From contig JACRMN010000007.1 in NCBI GenBank assembly GCA_016214955.1, positions 205,284-269,283 on the forward strand: 64,000 nucleotides of DNA, given 5' to 3'. Made by a program: the position numbers and the translations under genes. Source of the stretch: Deltaproteobacteria bacterium (GTDB taxonomy: Bacteria > Myxococcota > Myxococcia > Myxococcales > Anaeromyxobacteraceae). The notes under the pieces were generated by a model. The model saw only the letters and a program-made list of their open reading frames with translations, was not told the origin of the DNA and made no database searches. Positions 26,277 through 33,760 of the stretch are shown piece by piece. Position 1 is the first letter of the stretch. Each line of letters begins with the position of its first letter.

Positions 26277-26975
26277 TCACCTCCGCAGGAACTCCTCCTG
26301 CAGCGCCTTCCAGTCGGCGGGCGCCAGGTGCGGCGCCACCGGGCCGGCCAGCGTGCCGCCGTCCGCCGCGGCCAGGCCCAGCCGCGGCTCCAGCCAGCGG
26401 TGCAGCCGCTCGCCCTCGGCGGCCAGCCAGGCCCGCGCCGCGCCGTCGGCCACCAGGCGGGTGAGGCCGTCGCCCTCGGCCTTCATCTGGAAGAGCCAGC
26501 CGCGGGCGTAGCAGTCGCTCTTCACCAGCGACGGGTCGCGGATGGCGTCGCCGTTGACCGCGGTGACCACGCCGTCGACGGGCGCGCAGATGACCGCCTC
26601 GCGGTCGCCCGCCGCCAGCACCGCCGCCGGCTCGCCGGCGCGCAGGATGGCGCCGGGGTGTGGCAGCCGCACCGTCATCGCCCAGGGCAGGAGCCCCTGC
26701 ACCAGGTCGTCCACGCCCACCCGCACCGCGCCCGCCCGCAGGCGCAGCCAGGTGTGGCCCGGCGCGTAGCGCAGGCCGGGGCGGAAGCGGAGACCGCCGG
26801 CCTCCGTGAGCCCCTGGGCCCGGCGCCGCGCCCAGGCGGCGCCGCGGAACGCGGCCCACAGCAGCACGGCGGGGACGAGGAGCGCCAGCGCGGCCACCGC
26901 CACCACGCCGAGCCGGACGGCGATGCCTGCGAGGAAGATTCCCACCTGCTCGACGATCCCGATGATGGCGCTCAT
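26277..26975 (-). CDS. Membrane-anchored GcvH-like protein lacking the lipoyl lysine (second copy)
   Basis: A 232-residue protein. Residues about 10-47 are one or two membrane helices (GIFLAGIAVRLGVVAVAALAL). Residues about 68-170 match the glycine cleavage H-protein fold: GHTWLRLRAGAVRVGVDDL, ILRAGEPAAVLAAGDREAV, CAPVDGVVTAVN and YARGWLFQMK. In true H proteins the lipoyl lysine lies in ESVKA; here the aligned residue is Asp (AAGDRE). A C-terminal helical extension follows (about 175-232). It lies 16 nt after a paralogue with the same architecture. It cannot carry lipoate at the usual site, so the role is probably structural or a different cofactor function. Unknown. Confidence 0.75.
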   Translation of the reverse strand: MSAIIGIVEQVGIFLAGIAVRLGVVAVAALALLVPAVLLWAAFRGAAWARRRAQGLTEAGGLRFRPGLRYAPGHTWLRLRAGAVRVGVDDLVQGLLPWAMTVRLPHPGAILRAGEPAAVLAAGDREAVICAPVDGVVTAVNGDAIRDPSLVKSDCYARGWLFQMKAEGDGLTRLVADGAARAWLAAEGERLHRWLEPRLGLAAADGGTLAGPVAPHLAPADWKALQEEFLRR

Positions 26976-26991
26976 GGCTTCCCTCCTTCTG

Positions 26992-27696
26992 CTACGTCCT
27001 GAAGTACCTGCGGCAGATCTCGGCCCAGCCCCCGGGCGCGAGCTCCCTGGCGATGCCGTGCACCGGCGCGCCGCCGTCCTGCAGCACCACCCCGAGCTGC
27101 GGGGAGGCCTCGGCCGCCAGCGCCGCGCCCGCCTGCTCCACCCACCGCTGCGCCGCCTCGCCGGCGAGGAGCTGCCGCCGGTTGGCCGGGAGCCGCTCTG
27201 GCCGCACCTTGAAGAGCCAGCCAGCGCTGTAGGGCTCCACCTGCCAGGCGTCGGCGCGGAGCGCGAGCGGGTTCACCTCGGCCACCTGGCCATCCACCGG
27301 CGACACCAGCTCCACCTTCTGGGCGCCGTCGGCGGCCACGAAGGCCGGGCAGCCCTGGGCCACCGCGGTCCCCGGCGACGGCAGGCCGAGCCGCTCCACC
27401 GGCCCGATGAGCCGCGCGGCGAAGTCGTCCATCCCCACCTCCACCAGGCCGTCGGCGCCGGCCCGCGCCCAGGTGTGGCCCGGGTGCAGGAGCACGTCGG
27501 CGGGCACCGTGAACCACCCGGCGATGGCGGTGGCCGTGGCGCCGGCCGGACGCACGGCCCGCACCGCCTCCGCCACGACGGCGCGCCCGCCGTTCAGGTA
27601 GCGCCAGAAGAGCGTGAAGCAGACCAGGTAGCTGGCGCCCAGGCTGTACTCCATGAGCTTCGCGGGGTAGGCGGCGAGGAACTCTTGACCGATCAC
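26992..27696 (-). CDS. Membrane-anchored GcvH-like protein lacking the lipoyl lysine (first copy)
   Basis: A 234-residue protein with an N-terminal membrane segment (YSLGASYLVCFTLFWRYL, about residues 17-34). An H-protein-like domain spans about 65-170: LLHPGHTWARAGADGLVEVGMDDF, GCPAFVAADGAQKVELVSPVDGQVAEVN and YSAGWLFKVRPE. Aligned to GcvH, the lipoyl lysine position is Ala; a Lys lies two residues later, so modification at a shifted site cannot be excluded. The C-terminal helical extension resembles that of the neighbouring paralogue. Gene order is 23-residue membrane peptide, this gene, then the second copy. Confidence 0.75.
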   Translation of the reverse strand: MIGQEFLAAYPAKLMEYSLGASYLVCFTLFWRYLNGGRAVVAEAVRAVRPAGATATAIAGWFTVPADVLLHPGHTWARAGADGLVEVGMDDFAARLIGPVERLGLPSPGTAVAQGCPAFVAADGAQKVELVSPVDGQVAEVNPLALRADAWQVEPYSAGWLFKVRPERLPANRRQLLAGEAAQRWVEQAGAALAAEASPQLGVVLQDGGAPVHGIARELAPGGWAEICRRYFRT

Positions 27697-27784
27697 GGTT
27701 CACTCCGAGTGGCGGCCCGGCCCGGGCCGGCTGGGGTCGCGCGGGCGGCGTGCGCGGGCGCGACCGGCGAGGGGGGCGGCGCGC

Positions 27785-27856
27785 CTAGCAGGCGGAGGCC
27801 AGGTTGATGCCGAGGAGAGCTGCGCCGAGGAAGGAGATCGCGAAGGCGACGATCAT
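27785..27856 (-). CDS. 23-residue single-helix membrane peptide
   Basis: A tiny ORF with a good ribosome-binding site (AGGAG, 7 nt before the ATG at 27856) and a TAG stop at 27785-27787. The whole peptide is one hydrophobic helix (IVAFAISFLGAALLGINLA) ending SAC. It precedes the two membrane-anchored GcvH-like genes by 88 nt on the same strand. Size and position suggest a small subunit or stabiliser of a membrane complex, like KdpF-type peptides; this analogy is inference. No known family is recognised. Confidence 0.5.
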   Translation of the reverse strand: MIVAFAISFLGAALLGINLASAC

Positions 27857-28387
27857 GACCGGCTCCTGTTGGTGGCGGGACCATCCCGCTGTCCGACACT
27901 GGCTCTCCAATCCACGCGCCGGGCCAGGATCGGCGGCGCGGAGGTGCCGTGTGAATCCGCGCGCTTGGCGGGGGAGTTGAAACGGGCAGCGCAGGCGGCG
28001 TTGAGAATCTCGCCGGTGCTCCCCGCGACCGGACGCACGAAAGCCCCGACATCCCGGGCGATTGGGCCCGATTCGCGGCGATCGATGCGTTTCTCGCGGG
28101 ACCGTGGAGAAATCAAGCGCCCCGGCGAGGTGGAATTCAGCCCCGCGTGCGGAGCGGGCTCCCGGGCGATGGCGCCGGGTGGGTGGCGGCGCGCCGGGAT
28201 CACGTGGCGGCTGCGGGCAGCGCCGTGCCGTCGAGCCACCGAGCCCCGGGGGCGGCCCTGGTGAAGGAGTAGGTGGTGCGACCACCCGGGGTGCGATTCC
28301 TCCCCGTGCGCGGGAAGCCAAGCTGGCGAGGTCAGGTCGCAGGCAGGTGGCACGGGCAGTGCTCGCGCGGTGCTTCGGGGGTGTGCC
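27857..28387. other. Intergenic region, about 530 nt, with hairpins
   Basis: This gap lies between the membrane peptide gene (-) and a lipoprotein gene (+). It contains a stem-loop GGTGGT-GCG-ACCACC at 28272-28286, followed by a CCCGGGGTGCGATTCCTCCCC stretch that could also fold, and a sigma-54-like element at 28348-28363. Weak reading frames cover the region on both strands, but none has a credible start, ribosome-binding site or family. No known riboswitch class is recognised. Confidence 0.35.
28348..28363 (+). promoter_or_regulatory. Possible sigma-54 (-24/-12) promoter
   Basis: TGGCAC-N5-GTGCT matches the sigma-54 consensus TGGCAC-N5-TTGCW with one mismatch and the correct GG-to-GC spacing. 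It ends 24 nt before the ATG of the lipoprotein metallopeptidase-like gene, leaving a very short leader. A chance match is possible in GC-rich DNA. Confidence 0.3.
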
Positions 28388-28879
28388 ATGCCGGCGCAGC
28401 GAGGAGGCTCGCGCCCAGGGAGGCCGGCCGCGCGGGCCGCGACCGTGGCGGGCGCGGCCTGCGCGCTCCTGCTCCTCCTGACGCTGGCGGCCTGTGGCCA
28501 GCCCCGTCCGCACTGCTCCTTCACCGAGGCCGGCACCTGCTACGTGGTCGAGGCCGGCCGGCCTTCGGCCGACGCGCTGCACCGGGCGCGCGAGCAGGCC
28601 GAGGGCGTCTGGGGCGCAGGCGTGCTCTCCGGGTGGACGGTTCGCCTGGCGCCGGCGACCGACTGCAGCGCCTCCTCCGATGCCTGTGCCCTGCTCGACG
28701 AGCGCGAGATCGTCATCCGCTGGGTCTCGCCCTGCTCCCTGGCGCTCCTCATCCACGAGGCCGGCCACGCCGCCGTCGGCGACCCGCACCACCTCGATCC
28801 GCGCTGGGCGGTGGCCGCCGCGGCCATGGTCCGGGAGGAGCACCGCTGCCGGGAGGCGCTCGACGAGGAGGACGGCTGA
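28388..28879 (+). CDS. Lipoprotein with HEAGH zinc-metallopeptidase-like motif
   Basis: A 163-residue protein with a lipoprotein signal: basic N-terminus, hydrophobic core and lipobox LAAC at 33-36. The mature domain has five further cysteines that probably form disulfides outside the cytoplasm (HCSFTEAGTCYV, TDCSASSDAC, SPCSL). H123-E-A-G-H127 within LLIHEAGHAAVGD is the HExxH zinc-binding motif of metallopeptidases, but the domain is small and no third ligand is clear. An upstream in-frame ATG would give six more residues; the one used has the cleaner signal peptide. Function unknown. Confidence 0.6.
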   Translation: MPAQRGGSRPGRPAARAATVAGAACALLLLLTLAACGQPRPHCSFTEAGTCYVVEAGRPSADALHRAREQAEGVWGAGVLSGWTVRLAPATDCSASSDACALLDEREIVIRWVSPCSLALLIHEAGHAAVGDPHHLDPRWAVAAAAMVREEHRCREALDEEDG

Positions 28880-28897
28880 ACGGGCGAGCCGGGCTCC

Positions 28898-29641
28898 TCA
28901 GCGGCCCGAGCCCCGGCGCGGGCGGGCCGGCGCCCCGCCCAGCGCCAGGCCCCAGCGGCGCGCGGCCCCGGTGAGGTGGGCGGCGGCCGCCTCGCGGGCC
29001 GCGGCCGGGTCGCCGGAGCGGATGGCGCGGTAGAGGGCCGCGTGCTCGCGGATGGCGTCGCGCGGACCGCCGGCCACGCGGGCGGCGTTCTCCCAGGAGG
29101 CGGCGATCACCTGGTGGAGCTGCCCCGAGAGCAGGTCCACCAGCGCCACGAAGTGCGGGTTCTGGGTGGCCACCGCGATGGCGCGGTGGAAGGCGGCATC
29201 GGCGGCCGCGGCGCCGCGGGCACGCATGGCCCGGAGCGCGGCCTGGAGCCGGCGCAGGTCGGCCGGCCCGCGCCGCGCCGCCGCCAGCTCGGCGGCGCCG
29301 GTCTCGGCGTAGTAGCGCAGCTCGAACACCTCGCGCAGGCGCTCCGGCTCCCCGCCCACCGCCGGGAGGCGGAAGGCGTTCCCGGCCGGCGTCGCCGAGA
29401 CGTACACCCCCGAGCCCTTGCGGGAGACGAGCACGCCGTCGGCCTTGAGCTGGGCCAGCGCCTCGCGCAGCACCGTGCGGCTCACCCCCAGCGTGGTGGA
29501 GAGGGCCTGCTCGGCCGGCAGCCGCGCGGTGCGGGCGAAGCGGCCCGCGGCCACCTCGGCGCGCAGCGCCGCCACCACCTGCTCCACCAGGCTGGCCGGC
29601 CGGGGCAGGGCCGCGAGCGCCGGCACCTTGTCAGGCTGCAT
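28898..29641 (-). CDS. FadR-type GntR family regulator of the hydroxyacid locus
   Basis: A 247-residue protein. Residues about 15-80 form a GntR winged helix (LPAEQALSTTLGVSRTVLREALAQLKADGVLVSRKGSGVYV). Residues about 95-235 form the all-helical FCD ligand domain (LREVFELRYYAETGAAELAA, FHRAIAVATQNPHFVAL, REHAALYRAIRSGD), whose Asp/His residues bind a metal and a carboxylic acid effector. The ATG at 29641 overlaps the end of glcD by 11 nt, so it is the last gene of that operon. It probably senses glycolate, lactate or a related acid and binds the GCTGT-N3-ACAGC sites at 33541, 33681 and 38512. Confidence 0.87.
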   Translation of the reverse strand: MQPDKVPALAALPRPASLVEQVVAALRAEVAAGRFARTARLPAEQALSTTLGVSRTVLREALAQLKADGVLVSRKGSGVYVSATPAGNAFRLPAVGGEPERLREVFELRYYAETGAAELAAARRGPADLRRLQAALRAMRARGAAAADAAFHRAIAVATQNPHFVALVDLLSGQLHQVIAASWENAARVAGGPRDAIREHAALYRAIRSGDPAAAREAAAAHLTGAARRWGLALGGAPARPRRGSGR

Positions 29642-31067
29642 GCCAGCCAGTCTGGCCGGGTTCACGCGGGGGCGCAACCGGCGCGGCACCGAAGGTGAAC
29701 ATCTTGCCCGGGTTGAGGAGGCCGGCCGGGTCCAGCGCCTCCTTCACGCCCCGGCCCAGCGCCATCCCGGCCGCCCCCAGCTCGCGCTCCAGCCAGGGCG
29801 CCTTCATGCAGCCGATGCCGTGCTCGCCGGAGAGCGTGCCGCCCAGCGCCAGGGCGGCGGCGAAGAGGTCGCCGATGGCCGCCTCGGCCCGCTCCATCTC
29901 GGCCGGGTCGTCGCGGTTGGTGAGCACGTTGGGGTGGAGGTTGCCGTCGCCGGCGTGGCCGAACACCACCATCTTCACGCCGTGGCGGCGGGCGATCTCG
30001 CCCACCTCCCGCACCAGCGCCGGCACCCGGCTGCGCGGGACGGTGGCGTCCTCGGAGATCTTGGTGGGGTTGAGCTGGCCGCAGGCCGCCGAGATGGCGC
30101 GCCGCGCCCGCCACAGCCGCTCGACGTCGGCGGGGGATCCGGCCACCTGGACGTCGCGCGCCCCCTGGCGCCGGAAGGCCTCGTCCACCTGGCGCAGCTG
30201 GGCCTCGACCGCGCCCGGGGTCCCGTCCAGCTCCACCAGCAGCGCCGCCTCGGCGTCGGTGGGCAGGCCGGCGTGCAGGTAGGCCTCCACCGCGCGCAGC
30301 GTGGCGCCGTCCATGAGCTCCAGGGTGGTGGGCACCACCCCGGCGGCGATGGTGGCGCTCACCGCCGCGGCGGCGTCGTCGAGCCTGTCGAAGATCGCCA
30401 GCGCGGTGCGCTGCGCCGCCGGCCGGCCCACCAGGCGCAGGGTGATGCGGGTGACGATCCCCAGCGTGCCCTCCGAGCCCACCAGCAGCATCGCCCAGTC
30501 GGGCCCGCACCCCTCGCCGTCGAGCGGGTCGCCCACCTCGGCCACCGTCCCATCGGGCAGCACCACCTCCAGCGCCAGCACGTAGTCGCGGGTGACGCCG
30601 TACTTGAGCCCTCGCGGGCCCCCGGCGCACTCGGCCACGTTGCCGCCCACCGTGGACATCCGGGCGCTGGCCGGGTCGGGCGGGTAGAAGAGGCCCGCCT
30701 CCCAGGCCGCGGCCGCCTGGGCCGCCGTCACCACCCCCGGCTCGACGACGGCGCGCCGGCCCGCCACGTCGATGGCCAGGATGCGGTCCAGCCGGGTGAG
30801 CGAGAGGGCGATGCCGCCGTGGAGCGGGACCGCGCCGCCGGAGAGGCCGCTGGCCGCGCCGCGGGGCGTGAGCGGGACGCGGTGGGCCGCCGCCAGCCGC
30901 ACCACCGCCGCCACCTCGGCGGTGGAGCCGGGGCTCACCACCAGGTCGGGGAGCGCGTCGCGGAAGGTGGCGTCGTGGGAGTGGCAGAGCCGGTCCTCGA
31001 CGGCGGTGAGCACGTGCTCCGCCCCCACCGCCTGGCGCAGCGCCCGGAGGAGGTCGCGGTCAGCCAT
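29631..31067 (-). CDS. glcD: FAD-binding subunit of glycolate (D-2-hydroxyacid) oxidase
   Basis: A 478-residue FAD-linked oxidase of the vanillyl-alcohol oxidase/GlcD type. The PP-loop is PRGAASGLSGGAVP and the second FAD element YPPDPASARMSTVGGNVAEC. The C-terminal catalytic domain has VFGHAGDGNLHPN and SGEHGIGCMK, with the His residues typical of D-2-hydroxyacid dehydrogenases. It oxidises glycolate or D-lactate and passes electrons to the Fe-S subunit encoded just upstream. The start codon overlaps the end of glcF by 8 nt. Confidence 0.92.
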   Translation of the reverse strand: MADRDLLRALRQAVGAEHVLTAVEDRLCHSHDATFRDALPDLVVSPGSTAEVAAVVRLAAAHRVPLTPRGAASGLSGGAVPLHGGIALSLTRLDRILAIDVAGRRAVVEPGVVTAAQAAAAWEAGLFYPPDPASARMSTVGGNVAECAGGPRGLKYGVTRDYVLALEVVLPDGTVAEVGDPLDGEGCGPDWAMLLVGSEGTLGIVTRITLRLVGRPAAQRTALAIFDRLDDAAAAVSATIAAGVVPTTLELMDGATLRAVEAYLHAGLPTDAEAALLVELDGTPGAVEAQLRQVDEAFRRQGARDVQVAGSPADVERLWRARRAISAACGQLNPTKISEDATVPRSRVPALVREVGEIARRHGVKMVVFGHAGDGNLHPNVLTNRDDPAEMERAEAAIGDLFAAALALGGTLSGEHGIGCMKAPWLERELGAAGMALGRGVKEALDPAGLLNPGKMFTFGAAPVAPPREPGQTGWHAA

Positions 31068-32373
31068 GGCGCGCCTCCCGGCCGGCGGCCGCGTCCACGC
31101 TGCGCGCCAGGACCTCGGCGGTGTGGACCACCCGCAGGGCCTCGCCCCGCTGCCGGATGCCGTCGGCCATGTGCATGCGGCAGGCGGAGCAGCCGGTGAC
31201 CACCAGCGCGGCACCGGTGCCGGCCACGTCGTCGAGCTTGCGGTCGCCGATGCGGCGCGAGAGCTCGTAGTGGGAGAGGCTGAAGGTGCCGCCTGCCCCG
31301 CAGCAGCGCGCCGGCTCCTTCATCTCCGCCAGGGTGAGCCCCGGCACCTGCCGCAGCAGGGCCCGCGGCTCGCGGGTCACGCCCATGCCTCGCGCCAGGT
31401 GGCAGGGGTCGTGGTAGGTGACCCGCTCCGGCACCGGCCCGAGCGGCGCGGTGAGCCCCACCTCGGCCAGGAACGAGGTGACGTCGCGGACCTTGGCGGA
31501 GAGCGCGCGCCAACGCTCCCGGGCCGCCGGGTCGGCCAGGGTCTCGCCGTAGTCGTGCGCCAGCGCCGCCCCGCAGGAGCCGCAGGCGGTGACCACCGCG
31601 TCGAAGGATCCGGCCGAGAGCGCCGCCACGTTGGCTGCGGCCAGCAGCGCACCGGTGGCGGCGTCGCCCGAGGTGGCGGCCGGGACGCCGCAGCAGCCGA
31701 TCTCCTCGGGCACCACCGGCTCGATGCCGTTGGCCCGCAGGAGCCGCACCACCGCCAGGCCGGCCTCGGGGTAGACCCAGGTCAGCATGCAGCCCGGGAA
31801 GAAGGCCACCCGCGCCCGGGGGTGCGGGAGCGGCGCCAGCTCCCGCAGGAGCGCCCGCAGCGGCCGCCGGGCCAGCTCCGGCACCAGCCGCCGCGCGTGG
31901 AGCCCGGCCGAGGGGAGCGGGATCCGGGGCAGGCGGCCGGGGCCGTCGGGCGCGGGGCGGAAGACGGCGCGCTGGAACAGGGCGCCGAGCCGCAGCCCGG
32001 CCTCGAAGACGCGGCGGTAGCGCAGCCCGGTGAAGGCCACCCGCCTGGCGAGCGCCAGGGCGTTCTCCCGGGCCAGGGCGGTGCGGGCCGAGACGATGAG
32101 CGCGTCGGTGGGGACGCCCGAGGGACAGGCGGCCGTGCAGGCCTTGCAGAGCAGGCAGCGGGAGAACCGCTCCTGCATCCCGCGGGTCAGGTCCAGCTCG
32201 CCGCGCACCACCGCCTCCACCAGTCGCATCTTGCCGCGGGCCGCGCCGCTCTCGTCGCCGGTGGCCTCGAGCACCGGGCACACCGACCGGCAGGTGCCAC
32301 AGCGGATGCAGCGCGCCAGCCCGGCGCGCCAGCGTCGCACCACCTCCGGAGCCACGCGGGCGGTCACCACCAC
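31060..32373 (-). CDS. glcF: Fe-S subunit of glycolate oxidase
   Basis: A 437-residue protein with two N-terminal ferredoxin clusters, CIRCGTCRSVCP and CLLCKACTAACP, followed by two CCG domains (VPEEIGCCGVPAATSGD and EPARCCGAGGTFSLSHYELS). This is the standard GlcF/LutA-like architecture that carries electrons from GlcD to the quinone pool. Three consecutive GTG codons lie at its start (32373, 32370, 32367); GGGAGG upstream favours one of the first two, and the third overlaps the glcE stop as GTGA. Its end overlaps glcD by 8 nt. Confidence 0.9.
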   Translation of the reverse strand: MVVTARVAPEVVRRWRAGLARCIRCGTCRSVCPVLEATGDESGAARGKMRLVEAVVRGELDLTRGMQERFSRCLLCKACTAACPSGVPTDALIVSARTALARENALALARRVAFTGLRYRRVFEAGLRLGALFQRAVFRPAPDGPGRLPRIPLPSAGLHARRLVPELARRPLRALLRELAPLPHPRARVAFFPGCMLTWVYPEAGLAVVRLLRANGIEPVVPEEIGCCGVPAATSGDAATGALLAAANVAALSAGSFDAVVTACGSCGAALAHDYGETLADPAARERWRALSAKVRDVTSFLAEVGLTAPLGPVPERVTYHDPCHLARGMGVTREPRALLRQVPGLTLAEMKEPARCCGAGGTFSLSHYELSRRIGDRKLDDVAGTGAALVVTGCSACRMHMADGIRQRGEALRVVHTAEVLARSVDAAAGREARHG

Positions 32374-33491
32374 AGCACCCTCCCCGGATCGACCTTCCCG
32401 GCGAGGGCCCGCTCCAGGCCGGCCAGCGGCTCCGGCGCCGGCCGCCCCTGCTCCCGCGCCCACCGGCCCGCCAGCCGCGCGCCGCACGAGGCCGCCAGGG
32501 CCAGCGCCTCGGCCGCGCGCCCGGCGTCGGCGAGGCGGACCGAGAGCACCCCCTCGGCCAGCCGCCCCTGGAGGCCGGCCTGCAGCCCGCGGGCCCGGGC
32601 GCCGGCGGCGAAGGCCGCGACCACCGCCGCCGCGCCCTCCGGCTCCACCTTGAGCTCGTCGGCGAGGAGCGCGCCGGGCGCGTCGAAGGGGCCCGGCCCG
32701 GCCTCGCCGGCCCCTGCCTCCTCGGCCCAGCCCCGCGCGTGCCAGACCATGTCGCCGAAGGCGGCCGCTCCCTCGCGCACCTCCTCGGCCTCGCCGTCGA
32801 GCTCCACCTGGAGCAGCTCCTCGGTGCCGGGGGCGCCGGCCAGCCGGCGCGCCGTCCCGTCGGCCCAGAGCAGGTAGGCGGGCCGGACCCGCTCCCGCAG
32901 CAGCCGCGCCAGTGCCGCCGCCTCGCCGGCCGGGAGCCGGGCTCGCAGGGTGCGCCGGGCCGGCGGCTGCGGCAGCAGCTTCAGGGTGAGCTCCACGGCG
33001 ATGCCGAGGTGGGCCAGCGGCGCGTGGAGGAAGCGCGTCAGGTCGTACCCGGTGACGTTCTTCACGGTGCGGCCGCCCGTGGAGAGGACCGCGCCCGTGC
33101 CCAGGACGGTGCGCGAGCCCAGCAGGAAGTGCTTGGCGGCGCCGTACTTGAGCGTGCGGGCGTGGCCCGCCCCGCAGGCGTAGAGGGCGCCCGCGGTGCC
33201 GTCCGGGCCGGGGCGCGGCCCCTCGGCCGGCACGAAGCGGAGGCCCCGGGCCCGCAGCGCCTCCTCCAGCACCGGGAGCGGGACCCCGGCCTCGACGCGG
33301 GCCACCAGGTCGCCGCCGTCGATCTCCAGGATGCGGGCCAGCCTGTCGAGCCGCAGCTCCACCGCGCCCGCCGACGCCGGACGGTGCACCGCCACCCGCC
33401 CGCCCGCGGCCGCCGCGGCGCGCACCGCCTCGGCCACCTCCGCCTCGTCGGCGGGGTGGAGGACCGGGCCCGGCTCCTGCGCGGCGCTCAT
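32364..33491 (-). CDS. glcE: Second FAD-binding subunit of glycolate oxidase
   Basis: A 375-residue protein with a GlcE-like FAD-binding domain. The N-terminus (VLHPADEAEVAEAVRAAAA, then GGRVAVHRP) is typical, followed by a PDGTAGALYACGAGH element, GRTVKNVTGYDLTRFLHAPLAHLGI and a Glu-rich substrate domain. GlcE forms the GlcDEF complex with GlcD and GlcF. It is the first gene of the operon, with GGGGGAGAG before the ATG and a candidate operator 50 nt upstream of the start. Confidence 0.88.
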   Translation of the reverse strand: MSAAQEPGPVLHPADEAEVAEAVRAAAAAGGRVAVHRPASAGAVELRLDRLARILEIDGGDLVARVEAGVPLPVLEEALRARGLRFVPAEGPRPGPDGTAGALYACGAGHARTLKYGAAKHFLLGSRTVLGTGAVLSTGGRTVKNVTGYDLTRFLHAPLAHLGIAVELTLKLLPQPPARRTLRARLPAGEAAALARLLRERVRPAYLLWADGTARRLAGAPGTEELLQVELDGEAEEVREGAAAFGDMVWHARGWAEEAGAGEAGPGPFDAPGALLADELKVEPEGAAAVVAAFAAGARARGLQAGLQGRLAEGVLSVRLADAGRAAEALALAASCGARLAGRWAREQGRPAPEPLAGLERALAGKVDPGRVLWW

Positions 33492-33540
33492 CTCTCCCCC
33501 GGCGGCCGGGCCGCCCGGTCCTCCGGGTGGTCCTTGCCAT

Positions 33541-33553
33541 GCTGTCATACAGC
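33541..33553. promoter_or_regulatory. Candidate FadR-type operator, site 1
   Basis: GCTGTCATACAGC is a perfect palindrome (GCTGT-N3-ACAGC). With its right flank it reads, on the other strand, TGGCAG-GCTGTATGACAGC. It lies 50 nt upstream of the glcE start and is nearly identical to site 3 at 38512. Probable target of the FadR-type regulator encoded at 28898-29641. Confidence 0.6.
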
Positions 33554-33680
33554 CTGCCACGCGGAGCGGCGGCCGGCCGACCGGACCGGGCGCGTCGTTC
33601 CGTCGCACCCCCGGCGGCGGCGTCCCGGCGCAGCATACCTGCGGCGCGGACGCGCGCGCGACGTTCCCTGCGGCGCCAAA

Positions 33681-33693
33681 GCTGTATGGTAGC
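33681..33693. promoter_or_regulatory. Candidate FadR-type operator, site 2 (degenerate)
   Basis: GCTGTATGGTAGC matches the palindrome of sites 1 and 3 in the left half and imperfectly in the right half, and is followed by CTGGCA as site 1 is followed by CTGCCA. It lies 67 nt upstream of the TRAP permease start and could give bidirectional control. Confidence 0.45.
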
Positions 33694-33760
33694 CTGGCAA
33701 CCTGGCAGTCGCCGCAGGGAGGCGCCGCCGGCCGACGCCGGGGCGCAGGGGAGCGAGGGC

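Noticed and set aside
28261..28330. Cobalamin or other known riboswitch upstream of the lipoprotein gene
   Set aside because: The GGTGCGATTCC stretch superficially recalls a B12 element, but the B12 box and the ordered helices are missing and the downstream gene has no cofactor link.
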